From positions 2,845,295-2,909,294 of the forward strand of contig NC_031497.1 in the NCBI RefSeq assembly GCF_000237925.1: a DNA stretch of 64,000 nucleotides. The letters are read 5' to 3'. This stretch comes from Schistosoma mansoni (Eukaryota > Platyhelminthes > Trematoda > Strigeidida > Schistosomatidae). A program made the translations under genes and the position numbers. The notes beneath the pieces were generated by a model that searched no databases, was not told the DNA's origin, and saw only the letters and a program-made list of their open reading frames with translations. This document shows positions 23,100-35,602 of this stretch, in pieces (positions within the stretch are counted from its first letter, which is position 1; the number at the start of each line of letters is the position of its first letter).

Positions 23100-26000
23100 C
23101 TGTAGTGAAAAACCTTGCTAAAAATATTACTAACCAGAATAAACAAACTAAATAATTTATACTCTTTCCATGGAATTGAAGGTTCTCCATTCAGAAGAAT
23201 TATGACATTTCATAGTGAAAGCCTAGATTCTTTGGAAGTTATGAGGTCGAGGCCCCTTCTAACAACAATTATTATAGGCCAGGACAATGTGGTAGACCGG
23301 AAAGACCAATCAAATAGCTGCAGAAATGAAGAGACACAACTTGACGGTGTTCAGAATAAGTAAAACCCATTGGACCCAATCTAGACAGAAAATATTAAAT
23401 CAGGGGGCGATGAAGTTGTACTGTGGTCACGAAGAAGAAAATGCTTCACACACTCAGTTAGTTGCGCTGATGCTGTTCAAAGGAGCACGTAAAGCACTTT
23501 TAAGATGTGAGTCTCATGGATCGAGGATCATCGAAACATCCTTCAAAACACAGAAAAAGTGAATCACCATGAATGTTATTCAATGTTATGCACCCACCAG
23601 TGATAGCAGCGAAGACGATAAATATCAGTTTTGTGAGAGGCTGCAATCGACCATAGCGAAGTGTCCAAGAAATGATCTGACCATCTTGATGGGAGATCTA
23701 AACGCCAAAGTCGGAATGGACAACACCGGATATGAAGATATCATGGAACGACATGAACTAACTGGAAGAAGGGAACGAGAATGGTGAAAAATTTGAGAAT
23801 TTATGTGCATTCAGCAAAATGATTAAAGGCGGCACAATATACCCCAAAAAACGTATACACAAAGCTACATGGTTCTCACTGGATCACACTACAGGGAACC
23901 ACATCGTTCATATTTGTATCACTAAAAAATTCGGAAGGAAAATTCGAAAGGAAACTGCCATGATGAACAACTGGAAAAAGATCAAAGAATCACTAAGTTT
24001 AACGTGTCAGGAGGTCCTGGGCCTCAATAAGCATCATCATCATAAGGAATGGATGTTCATCAAAAACCTGGACAGGAATAAAGAAAGAAAGAACAACAAG
24101 ACAGCAATTAATAACAGTCGAACAAGAACAGGGAAAGTCAAGGTACATGCTGAATACACGAAAGCAAACAAGAAAGTAAAGAAGAGCATTGGATAAAACA
24201 AGCACAAATACGTGGAAGAGCTATCAACGACAACAGAAAAGGCTTCACGTGAAGGAAATATAGAACAACTATATGATACAACGGTGAAGCTGTTAGACAA
24301 ATATAGTAAACCAGAGAGACCAATCAAGTACAAACAAGGCAAGCCAATCACTCAGTTTCAGAAACAGCGGAACAGGTAGGAAGAACACTTTGAAGAACTC
24401 TTGAATAAACCAGCCCCACTGAAACCACGAAATATCGAAACAACACCTACAGACCTTTCTACAGATTTCACTCCACTAACAATAGAACAAATCGGCTTGA
24501 CCATCAGAAAGATTAACACTGGGACAGCAGTAGGACCTGGCAATATACTAGCTGAAGCACTGATCTCACACTTAGAAGCAACTGCAAACATGCTCCATAT
24601 TCTATTCAGGACCATTTGAGAGGCGAAATAAGTGCCACTGACAGACTGGAAAGAAAGACACATCAAGATACCAAGGAAAGGAAATCTGAGCAAATGTGAA
24701 AACTACACAGGCATCACACTACTATCGGTACCGGGAAAAGTTTTCAACAGAGTGCTGCTCAACCGGATGAAAGATTCGGTAAACTCCCAACTTCGTGATC
24801 ACCAGACCGGATTTCATAAGGATCGGTCGTCCACAGACCAAATCGTGACACTATGGATCATCGTTGAACAATCTGTTGAATGGAACTCGTCATTATACAT
24901 CAACTTCCTTGACTGCGAGAAAGCATTTGATAACGTGTATAGAACATTATTGAAAAATTGATCAACACTATGGAGTATCTGATAAAATCATCAGTATCGT
25001 ACGGAATTCATACGATGGACTACACTCCAAAGTCTTGTATGGAGGACATCTGACAGGTCCATTCCAAGTGAGTATCGGAGTCAGAAAAGGCTGTCTATTC
25101 TCTCCCTTTCTTCTGGTGGTTGACTGGATTATGAAGACCTCTATATCTCAGAAAAGCATGGAATACAATGGACAGCTGGGATATAACTTGTAGTGTCGCT
25201 TGGTATGTTAAGCTCATATACTTTATTCTGGCTTCTGGACAAGCCAATTCACCTGTCCATCATGAATCATGTTTCGACCTTGTTAATTATTCACTTATTA
25301 ATCCTGACTATTTTTATATGAGCGTAGATGTGTGTACACTTCTTCTCCTACTTATCACATGTCTGTCATTTATTCTTGTCTGACTATAAATATTGATTAA
25401 CGCTTGATAAAAGTGAGTTGGCTTACCCGCCATCTCCAATGCATGTCATTTTTGCTTCGCTCGCTAGTATTTGCTCATGTGCTTATAGCTTTCTGGCCTG
25501 TGTTATTTGACAATAAACGGTAGCTGCCGCTTCTCTTTGCCTTCTGATTTTATGCACCGTTAAGATTTGTATTATAACGGTTATCAAGGTGAATGATTAG
25601 CGAAGCACGGCACTACAAACTAGACAATTTGTACTTCGTAGATGACCTATCACTTTCATCCCATACACACTAAAAAATGCACGTCGAGACAGCCAGTGTG
25701 TCAGCAGCCTCTGCATCGGTAGGCCTCAACATACACAAGGGATAAAGAAAGATCCTCAAATACGACACAGAGAACACCAACCTAATCACATTTGATGGAG
25801 AAACTCTGGAACGGGTGGAAACGTTCACTTATCTACCTGTACAGCATCATAGATGAACGTGGAGGATCTGATGCAGACTATTAAGCAGGGATTGGCAAAG
25901 TACGGGTAGCATTCCTGCAGTTAAAGAACATACTGAACTCAAAACAATTGTCTGTCAGACATCACTAGAGTCATAATCTTCAATATGAACGTCAAAAAGG

Positions 26001-26345
26001 TTCTACTGTACGGAACTGAAACTTTGAGAACTACAACAACCATCATCAAATATGTACAAGTATTTAAAAAAGATTGTCTACTCAAGATACTCAATGTCCG
26101 TTGACCGGATAGGACATACATTTCGGAAATCATCAAACTGCATCACGAGGTAAGCACTAACTCGGAATCCTGAAGGTAAAGGGAGAAGAGGAGGATCAAG
26201 GAACACATTGAACCGACAATCGGAAGCAGACATCAAGAGGACGAATAGCAACTGTAACTAACTGGAAAGGTTTGCCCATGACAAAGTTGGATAGATAATG
26301 CCAGTGGGCGGTCTACGCTATTCCACAAGGAGTAACAGGTTATCT
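23100..26345 (+). mobile_element. RTE-clade LINE copy 2, nearly full length, with solo LTR insertion
   Basis: APE endonuclease residues ([15 protein letters not shown] at 23580, LTILMGDLNAKVGMD at 23670) are followed by a linker, then RT pieces: VGPGNILAEAL near 24530, ENYTGITLLSVPGKVFNRVL near 24700, DCEKAFDNV near 24915, GCLFSPFLLVVDW near 25095, and the C-terminal GETLERVETFTYL near 25800. Several frames are needed, so it is a dead copy. It is interrupted by a solo LTR at 25189-25617. The 3' end is near GTAACAGG at 26334; the TAAG tail is lost. Confidence 0.85.
25189..25617 (+). mobile_element. solo LTR with 4-bp TSD inside RTE copy 2
   Basis: It starts TGTAGTG and ends CACTACA, flanked by AACT at 25185-25188 and 25618-25621. 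The RTE sequence resumes cleanly on the far side (CTAGACAATTTG). An AATAAA lies near the 3' third (about 25514). A shortened relative sits in RTE copy 1. It is a fossil LTR, family not assigned. Confidence 0.75.
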
Positions 26346-28829
26346 TTGTCTTACCTTTTTTATCTACATAGTTCCAAAAGATCTGTTTTTTAAATCCACA
26401 GATTTTTTGTGACGTACTGTGTTTTCAAGAAAATGATATTGAGTGACTCACCGTTTCGAACCATAAGTTTATTTGGTGAGTACAATAAATAACATAATGA
26501 TGATATTTCAGGAATAAATTATTTCCGAATTGTGTATTTGAAGGCAATGAAAGTTGTGAACTCTTACTGTAAGTAGAGTAACGTTCTTGCGATCAGTCTA
26601 CATTTGTTTTTTATATAAATCTCAAATTACCGATAATTATTTCAGAGTTAAATTTAATATCCAGAATGCTTGGTGTTTAACAACTAAAATTGATATAAAG
26701 TACAGACCGATCTTACGCTGTCTGACTAAATAACAGTTTTATACTTTTATTACAAACAAAATATAGACAGAAGAATTAAAGAAATGCCACATGCATATTC
26801 TTAAACTTAAACCAATTTTAACGATTTCTACAAGATATAAATGAGTTCTTTACCCTATTTTTTCGATAGTAATTGAGATCTCATCATTATCATACTAAGT
26901 AATTCTATCAGGAGCAATTCAACTGGTTGATAACAGTATTAATTAGACTGAGAGGAACTTAATTGATCTTAGAATGACCCACAGCAATGATCTTCTCCAG
27001 TACCCTATGAAAATTGATCACACCCATATTTCTGTTAATACTTTATACATAAGCATGTTGTTTTGTACGAAAACTATTCTTCCGACCAGTAAACTTGACT
27101 ATGAGCTATCCAAGATCTTATGTCAGTAATACCGTCTTGCAAGTAGCCATTATTTAACCACATCTTTACATTGTATAATATCTATCGGTCGATATTACAC
27201 TAATTTATTTTGGTAATTCAAATCTTCGCCAGTCAAAACCGAATTCATAACGAATAGACAATTTTCTAATATTGTGAATCTGAAGATGACTCAAAATTTA
27301 TAAATCCTATCAATTAGATACTAGAAATGCTTTGGATATTCAACATTCAATAGCTGTGGTACTATGTCATTTTAATAACAAAGACTTCAGGATTAAGAAT
27401 TTATCACTTTTATATCAATGAATATCTTCCGTCCATAAACCATAAGGGATTCACAATTCATATATTTTTGGAAATGTTCTGACGTTTTTTATGTGACATT
27501 AACATTTTAGAATATCTCAGATATTTTGTGTTGGAGGAGTTTCAAACATATCCCTCTTCAAAGTCCCTAGGGGCCCAGAAATGCCAGAAAACGTTTTATC
27601 CAGTCAACGTTGTATGGAATCTTCTCAGAAACATATAGAAAATGAAGAATTGCAAGCTACGGTTTTGATTGGATATTTACCCATGATGTTACTATATATA
27701 GTATGGTTCCGGAAATTTCAAGAAGCTCCAGGTCGCGTTTAACTACAAACACCCTCGTTTTTCTGTACAAAAACCAACCTTGGAGTAAAGAGTTCTTTTT
27801 GCACTCCAGATTTTTTCTCTTGTGTTTAAGTTACCAGGTAGATTTAGCCTGGGATTGTTAACAAGCGGTTAGGAAATCAGATCGAGTATTCATTCTACAT
27901 CGCCACTACCTATGGAACTTTTTTGAATAAATTTTAATCCCTGTACAAAGACGGATAATTTTGCTGAGCCTCTACACGCACAGCTTAAACCTATTCCGAA
28001 GTCAATATGGGGTAACCATAGATGAACAGTTGAAATGCATCTGAATTAGGCTTACTTTATAATTAACGCTTGATATAAAAGTTCGAAACTAATCCAGGAA
28101 AACATCTTATATTTACATAAAATTGTAGTAGTAAATGTTTAATCAGTCAAAATACACAATTATGGTAGAGTCGATATTAAATTGTCTTTTATGTTGTTGA
28201 TCCTTATCAACTGCTTATAATACTAACCAATTTGACAAAACAGATTATTCGAATTGTAAGATAATATTAATGTGGAAAGTTAAAACAAGTAGCCATGACT
28301 GCTAGTAATAAAAATAGGTCATCAATTAGAAGAATATTTCAAGAAACGCCGATAATCAGTGCGGTAAGATTATATTAAAATAACAAAATTAACTGTATGA
28401 GTTATATGACAATTGTCAAAAAGACTAAAGGATTTACCTAGTTTGAAAGAACTGACTGATTAAAGACCATACTGTTAGAGTAAAGTTATATTTGAAGTGC
28501 ATGAAGTAACGAACAAAACAGAAGACTTATGAGTTAATAAATGATATTAAAATAAATTTAAACTATTCTAGCAACAACAAATTAACAACTATCATCTTCG
28601 GAATTTATAGACTAAGTTGAATTCAGTTGGCTGTTCTCGTCTTGACAATTCATATCGTGAGAGCGAAGTACCTTTTAGGAACTGCGCTAATGGCCTCGAA
28701 CATATTGCTATTTATCCTTTTAAATGTCAGCTGATCTCTAGCTTATGTTTTCTAAGTTCATAAAACGCCTTCGTGAGTCATTGTTGGGTTAATTCACTGT
28801 TACTCAAACTTCTGTCTTCCCAAAAATGA
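26346..28829. other. non-coding stretch with one unusual patch
   Basis: Mostly AT-rich with no gene recognised. A GC-richer patch at about 27530-27990 beginning TGTTGGAGGAG and containing TATATATAG could be a degraded LTR, but no duplication or matching end was found. Confidence 0.35.
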
Positions 28830-29809
28830 ATAAATTTCTGATAGTGTAATAAGAAAACAAAGATTATCAGAACTACGTGATATATTAGCGCAATACATTT
28901 CGAACAATCTGATCGCACATATACTTGTTAAGAACATTTATATATAAAAATAAAAGGTCAACTAGACTGAAAATGGGGGTAAGAGGAGACTAGGATAATA
29001 ATAATAATAATAATAATAATGTGAAAATAATTCGTAACCTAATCACTCTGGATAATAAGCTAATATTACCAGGGTAGGTTTAAGGTGAGAGCAAACTGTT
29101 TTTGAATACACAAAGGGGGTTTTAAATTTCGTATGGCCAAGGCTTCAATAAACCTTGGTATACGCCCTTTCACACTTTTATACAACACCACAAAAGCTGA
29201 GTTTAGATCAATATTATGGCCTGCTTCGATTATGTGTTTGTCAACAGAGGATGATGGATGTTTATCTTCTACTCTTATGGGGTCATTTGATTCTATTTGT
29301 TTCTGCGGCCATTTACGTACATGTCCACATACCCTAATTTTTAGATCACGATCACTCCACCCTGTGTATATGTGATCACACACATTTAAATTGGTAGACA
29401 CAGCGGGATGTGACATAATCGTCTTCATGTCTTTTAGGTTTTCAATGAGGCATGAATCTTGTTCTTTCCTTGATAATGACCTTTGATGTCCAATACATTT
29501 TGATAATTACTGGTTTAAGCCCTTATTTCATTAAAAGGCTATTTGAATCACCTCTAAATGGTAAGGTGATGTAGACAGGCTTTTTTTCCACCAAGGTTAC
29601 AGTAGGCCTCACTGTATCTTGAACTTTCCATCTATTTATGAATTTAAGGGAAAAGCCATTTCCATTTCTAGTCTAGTTAACATTTTATTTTTATATATAA
29701 ATGTTCTTAACAAGTATATGTGTGATCAGATTGTTCGAAATGTATTGCGCTAATATATCACATAGTTCTGATAATTTTCGTCTTCTTATTACACTATCGA
29801 AATTTATAA
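28830..29809 (-). mobile_element. Penelope-like element fragment with inverted flanking repeats
   Basis: The 120-codon minus frame 29428-29066 has a GIY-YIG-type pattern (CDHIYTGWSDRDLKIRVCGH), then EAGHNIDLNSAFV, FIEALAIRNLKPPLC and the terminal LNLPW, as at the C-terminus of Penelope-like retroelements. Degraded RT-side similarity lies at 29430-29660. About 140-bp inverted repeats flank it: 28830-28969 and 29668-29809 (shared core AACAAGTATATGTG, GATTGTTCGAAATGTATTGC). Inverted or direct terminal repeats are known in this class. A TAA microsatellite (28994-29021) lies inside. It is a fossil. Confidence 0.8.
28994..29021. repeat. (AAT)n microsatellite
   Basis: Nine or so AAT repeats inside the Penelope-like fragment. 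Confidence 0.9.
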
Positions 29810-31810
29810 AAGGGACTAACTGCTTCAAATAAATTTCCGTTATTCTTATGACCTCAATTAAAGCTATAATGTATGGTCAGTCCTACAAAATCAAATGTCC
29901 ATGGTAATATGTTATGATAACCAACATAGTCAAAAGAATTTTAATAGTTTTCTACATCCATATACGTACATATTTAGCGTTAACAAGCAACCAACCTACC
30001 AAGTACAGGATTTTGTATCCGGCTTTGCTTTTCACTGTTTATGTTAGGGTTATTGATATTATCCGCGTCCCCAAAATGACGTAATTAGAGAATTTGAATC
30101 TGATACCTAATGGTTCGAAGCTAGATACCTTAACAACTAACTGCCGCTATAAGTAATGATAAGCAACAATTTCAATGAAGAAACCATGGCAAAAGAAGGT
30201 TGTTGATTCGTAATTAAGAAAAACCTCGATCTCTAGTTACACATAACTGATCTAGGCTTCTGTTGACTAAACTGCAAATTTACAAACCTTGATTTTCGGC
30301 TCAACACTTTCTAGATGGTTTAACATATTTACTAATGAAAGAAAAATAACACACTCATTAGTTCACACCTTGTATCGATCAACAATCTGTTGCCCCTAAA
30401 ATTGATTTGACCTTACTATTTACACACTTCTAATCACATTTAAAATACTCATGTTTGTTTTTTAATATTAAATTATAATTTATGAATGTTGAAAGTAATC
30501 AAAAAGGGTTGTTTTGTTTCGATGTGAACTAGTTTTATTTAATTTACAAATCGATTATAATTAAATCATACTTGAAGTAAGGTCTTAATACATGTGCTCA
30601 AAAGGTTTTATCATTAAACTAGTTACATGTCGATCAAGCATTTACTTACAATTATATAGAAATCTATTAAATGATAATAAGGGGTAAGAAAGAAGATTTC
30701 AAATTAGCATAGCAATAACTGAGGTGCTGCATTTAAGGTACGAATTGTATTTACCTTTAAATAAAAAGAAAGTTAACAAGTTCACTAACTTTTGCGTATG
30801 GTTGGTATTTAAAATCTCTATATTTAAAAAACAACAACAAGAATAATGGTTGAAATACTTTGTTGTAGTTAAGTTAATTCGTAAAAGATCTTTGTTACGA
30901 ATTGATGTCATTTAGAACAACGGACAGCTACTTAATATTAGGATGAAACTTTTCAGTATAATTGTCAATGAGTAATATTACGGATTGATCGAAGTTGGAA
31001 TTACAGACCTGTAAGACTATGATTTAACAATTTCAAAGCTAAGTGTTTCATAGTGAGTCTTGAAGGTACTCGATCCATTTCTTTCGAGGATAATGAATGG
31101 AAAAACTAACTCATAATAAAATCAAAATACATTTAAGTAGTTTCACAATGAAAAATTTAGAACACCCAATAGCTTTACTCAACTAATAAAAAATTCTGGA
31201 ATCATTCATACTTATGTTCAGTATATATTACCTCATGACAAATATTAATAATAAATGTATCCAGTAATAAATGACAGCAAATGGACAAACGAATTGAAGT
31301 TAAAAATAAATAGACAAGAATTATTCTTATGATGAAGATACTTTGTACGATAAAAGCTATTTAGTTGTAATAGCACGTCCATACTGCCAACAGAATATTT
31401 ACGTTTTAACCTGTGTATAACTATTGACGAAGACAATTTTCCACCAAAAACACTTTATATAAACATACTAACAGGAGGTCAATAAACTAGATGATATTCG
31501 CTATGCTACATTCTCTGTGCCAACGTGATATGACTAAATGGAATCATAAACGTCCACAGAAAATCCAAATTAAATATCAAATTAAGAAGCTTAGAGGTTC
31601 AGTGGAAAATGTGTAACTAATAATGATAAATTCTTATTGCGAACATAACCAATAATTCTCATTTAGTCAGTTAGTCATTCGTATCGTAGAACTGGACTTG
31701 TATGTGCATTGATTCAAGTTGTTATATCGAATTAGCAGAGTGAGACAAAATTATTTTAAGACAAATGTCAGAGTGATGGGAGTAGTAACAGAATCACTAG
31801 TAATTCTATA
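29810..31810. other. non-coding stretch
   Basis: AT-rich; short frames only; no gene or repeat recognised apart from a weak tRNA-like antisense pattern near 30090-30150. Confidence 0.35.
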
Positions 31811-32013
31811 TAGTTAAGATCATGAGTCAATTGAAGCTAGACCACCAGGGAAAACCCAGGAGCACTGGACGACCATTTCGCCCTATTGTGGGACTCCTCA
31901 ACCAAATGCGCACCGATGACCTGCTCTCCGGGCTTTCCCTGGTGGTCTAGCTTCAAATTGACTAACGCTTTCAACTATGAAAATACTAAATCTCCACAAA
32001 AACCCCTTCTGAT
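31811..32013. repeat. inverted-end hammerhead element, copy C
   Basis: The left end AGATCATGAGTCAATTGAAG and the right end are inverted copies, followed on the right by AAATCTCCACAAAAACCCC TTCTGAT, a terminal block also seen around copies F and G. The core is on the minus strand but reads TTGAGGAG and GAAAT, so it is probably inactive. Confidence 0.6.
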
Positions 32014-32755
32014 AATATATATTTCTGTTTATTAGATGAAAGAATTTATTCTGCACTATGATCTCACTAATACTTTATACTTATACTTTGGTCATGTATA
32101 TATAGTCAAAATTGCAAGCTAATTCTCTTTAAAGAGAAATATTGAAAGAACTCTATCACTCATATATACTGAATTGCTATTCAACTAAGTAAACTTAAAA
32201 TACCATTGTTACCGAGACTATAATTCTTATATCAAACGAAACATTGATATAATATCACGTATTGCATATCAACTTCACTCATGTAATCCAGTTTAACATC
32301 ATTTTCTTCTCTTTATAATTGTTGCTACGTGAAAATTAACTATATGACAGAATAAATATATAAAACAAAGTACATCACATTGTATGAATATAAAGATTAT
32401 AGAAATCGATCGAAAATGAATGAAATTTCTTGAAATAAGTAACAAGAAATTAAAATTAGCATAGAACTAAACTGTTGATTAGAAAAACCTCACTTTTAAA
32501 TTAAGTATTTTATACCAAAGTGATTAATGCATGCTAATCTGAACATTAACTACGACACTATGAGATAATCATATTGATATTTAGATCTATTAATCATAAA
32601 GGTTCAAAATTTCTCATTTCAAGCTTGAACATTGTATATTGAGGTAGAGTATATTCATTGACTAAAAGTGGTACTTGTCATTTAAGTCTAAAACATTTTA
32701 TGACCAAGTAGAGTTGTTCACATAAAGTAAATATTACTGTACTATAAAGTACTAT

Positions 32756-33087
32756 GACACTATCAGCAACAAGCTACTGTAGGAGACAACAAGCCAGATT
32801 CCAGCGTAGGAAGAAATGAGGAAGAAGTGCTGGAAGTGGATAGGATACACATTGAGGAAGTCACTCAACTGCGTCAAAAGACAAGCCCTCACATGGAATC
32901 CTGAAGGCCAAAGGAGAAGAGGAAGACCAAAGAACACATTACTCCGAGAAATGGAGACAGACATGAGAAGAATGAACAAAAATTAGATAGAACTAGAAAG
33001 GAAGGCGTATGACAGAGTGAGTGGGTTATAGAATGCTAGTCGGCGGTCTATGCTCCATTGGGGGTAACAGGCGTAAGTAAGTAAGTA
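32756..33087 (+). mobile_element. 5'-truncated RTE LINE with 12-bp TSD (copy 3)
   Basis: Only the last 330 bp remain: the [17 protein letters not shown] zone (32829), GRPKNT (32925) and a tail GTAAGTAAGTAA. ATAAAGTACTAT at 32744-32755 is repeated at 33088-33099. The truncation, tail and duplication are typical of target-primed reverse transcription. Confidence 0.9.
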
Positions 33088-33865
33088 ATAAAGTACTATA
33101 TCATATAGTTTATTGACAATATTCTGCTCATAAATCATAAGTTTATTTGATACCCTAAATGACCAGAGATCTTTTTTGTTCTACATTTAACTGACAGTTA
33201 TATTAAAAAAGTTTTTTGGCTTGTAAAATTTATAAATTTCCATTTGAAATAATAGCGAAACTAACTCATTTCAATAACTTATTCTATTAATATTCTTATA
33301 ATCTGATCTTGCTGAGTATGCTTCATCTGACTAGTTCAAAACACTAAAATAATCCTTTCTCAGAGGTGGGTCATTATTTACATTGAGTTGTAGCATGAAA
33401 ATAGGTACTACGTTTGGTGGGCTGCATATATATTGAATTATTTTTGATTAGAATACTACAGTGCATCATTGACATTCACCATCACGATCATCACAGTTAA
33501 CATTGTAAATATAAGAATAAGTTGATCAAGACTGTTCATAATTTTTAACCAGAGTGTATTAAAGTCACAAATCATTTTATTTAACATCATGAGTAATAGG
33601 GACTCTAGATATGTCCATGTTAGTTAAGTCCCGAATCTCTGCTAAACAGAACAATAACCAAGACCATAAGAATTAATTTTAAGCATTATACGATATATTT
33701 AATAAAATATTTTCCCGATATTTCAACATAAGGCAACATGTTTTCTTAAAATAATTTCAAATTATCGCACTACCTATCAGTTGAACACATATTTCTAAAT
33801 GATTCTGTGCTTCGATTTCACCCATATAATATTTCTGTAATTATATATGGCAACAAAAACCATAA

Positions 33866-34105
33866 GCATAAAACATAAAAACATCAACTCTGAGATGTAT
33901 GTACATCCAGCTGACGAGTCCCAAATAGGAAAAGCGCGTCCTGGATTCCACTGCTAGCCACTATTCATCTTTGCTTACAATGCTTGTGAATTAAGGCTAT
34001 ATCGAGGCAATACGCACAGTATGCACATATGCCAATAAGAGACTGACCAGTTGCAGTCCTAAAACATCCATGGGAAGATTCAAACAAGTAACACTAAGTG
34101 AATTT
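33866..34105 (+). repeat. Smα hammerhead SINE, 240 bp, 11-bp TSD
   Basis: AAAAACCATAA at 33855-33865 and 34106-34116 flanks a 240-bp unit containing ATCAACTCTGAGATG, CATCCAGCTGACGAGTCCC, ATAGG and GGATTCCACTGCTAGCC. The catalytic GACGAAAC has become AAAAG, so self-cleavage is unlikely. Confidence 0.8.
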
Positions 34106-34237
34106 AAAAACCATAAACTATGTTTAAAAAAAGATGATTTATAATTATTACATATTTTGTATACATACAAATTACATAACAAACTATTACATAATTATTT
34201 AAAACAATAAAAATTACTTATAAAAAAACCCCAGTTA

Positions 34238-34459
34238 TTAACACATTTTCTCCCCAGCCATTGTTTTTCTCATACAAACTAATGGTAATTCAGCACCTTT
34301 AAGTAACATATCAGTAAATTTCATACATCCTTCAAAACATGCACGAAATATTGAAAATATTACATAAAGAAATGCGCATAAAAATCCCACAGGTAATGAT
34401 AATAGAAATATCAGGAACCATGCTACTCCCCAACCGATATCTGGACATTTGCATGCCAT
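34238..34459 (-). CDS. small cysteine-containing membrane protein (73 aa), paralogue of the gene at 21.1 kb
   Basis: A single-exon frame beginning MACKCPDIGWGVAWF and ending AGEKMC. Residues 9-38 are strongly hydrophobic (GVAWFLIFLLSLPVGFLCAF) and would span or enter a membrane; the rest is short and amphipathic with cysteines (RACFEGCMKFTDMLLKGAE, LPLVCMRKTMAGEK). The layout W-F-[hydrophobic]-P-Y-C-LLK-P-C-M-GE is shared with the ORF at 21227-20982. I do not recognise the family or function. No TATA box or poly(A) signal could be assigned with confidence. Between this gene and its paralogue lie only mobile elements and non-coding DNA. Confidence 0.65.
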   Translation of the reverse strand: MACKCPDIGWGVAWFLIFLLSLPVGFLCAFLYVIFSIFRACFEGCMKFTDMLLKGAELPLVCMRKTMAGEKMC

Positions 34460-34895
34460 TTTTGATTACAAAAATCTATGATTTTCACTAAATTTGCAAT
34501 TTTGTTTGTGGAAATTAATACAGTATCTATGAAATAAGCATGTAGTTGTGTTGAGTGCTCTTTATATATATATGCACTATGTATATATGCACTATTTTAA
34601 TTGAAGTAATTAAAACAACGAATCATTGAATAGATTTAGAATTGTTTGAAATTTTGTATGTGTCTATATGTACACTGTTCAATGATTTAATCATTTGAAT
34701 AAATTCTTGAAATCTTTATAATCTGACTTATAAATGGGCCACAGTCAACTGCTCAGTAAAACAAAAAACAAAAATAAAATAGATTGAATTGCGAATAGGT
34801 GATTATTATGTGTACAGAATAGTTGTTCGATCAAATTTATTTACTTAATCATTTCCTAGTCGAATAAACTTTATTTTCAGGTATAATATTTGATT

Positions 34896-35135
34896 CGAGT
34901 CCCAGAGTGAACATCAACTCTGAGATACAGGTACATCCAGCCGACGAGTCCCAAATAGGACGAAACGCGCTTCCTGGATTCCACTGCTAGCCACTATCCA
35001 TCTCTGCTTACCATGCTTATGAATTAAGGCCATATGGAGGCAATACGCACAGTATGCACATATGCCAATTAGGGACTGACCAGTTGCAGTCCTAACAAAT
35101 CGATGGGAAGGTTCAAACAAACAATACTCAATGAA
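34896..35135 (+). repeat. Smα hammerhead SINE, 240 bp, 14-bp TSD
   Basis: TATAATATTTGATT at 34882-34895 and 35136-35149 flanks a unit of exactly the same length as the copy at 33866. It contains CGAGTCCCAGAGTGAAC, CATCCAGCCGACGAGTCCC, GGACGAAACGCG and GGATTCCACTGCTAGCC. Stem II and GAAA are intact, but CUGACGA reads CCGACGA and the cleavage triplet is UUC. Confidence 0.85.
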
Positions 35136-35509
35136 TATAATATTTGATTATTGTTGAATAAACATTATTAGATATATATGTGTGGTGTATGTTACTTGTG
35201 TTGACAGATATAAGTAATATGTGACACCAATTGGAAGTGGGATACATGACAGCAGAAGATTGAGAAGATTCAATTGAAGAGAACAGTAAAGGAAACAGAA
35301 GGTAATTATGATAACGAGAGAATCGGAAAAATCATGAGGTACGTAAAGGAAAACGGATGGAAGATGTGCAAATAATGTATCTAATCTATAGATTCCATAT
35401 TATATGATATGTTTCTGTAATTTTGCATCACCACCTGAATTATCGTTGACTACATACATACTACTAAACATAACGTTAGTTAAGTAAGCAATAGTCAAAT
35501 AAGAAGCAT

Positions 35510-35602
35510 ACTGCTGAGGATTCCCATAATAGGACGAAACGGCCGTCCAGTGCTTCCAGGTTTTCCATAGTGTTCTAGCTTCGATTGACTCACGATCTTA
35601 AA
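35510..35602 (+). repeat. hammerhead SINE 3' part, copy D
   Basis: GCATACTGCTGAGGATTCCC, GGACGAAACGGCCGTCCAG and the shared end GTTCTAGCTTCGATTGACTC are present. Core bases are kept, but the first stem II pair is lost and stem I is weakened (GCATACTG). Confidence 0.65.

Noticed and set aside
25189-25617. MITE or CACTA-type DNA transposon because of TGTAGTG/CACTACA ends
   Set aside because: TG...CA ends, a 4-bp duplication, the 429-bp length and an internal AATAAA fit a solo LTR better; CACTA termini would be in the opposite sense.
27530-27990. Possible solo LTR starting TGTTGGAGGAG
   Set aside because: No matching end and no target duplication could be found.
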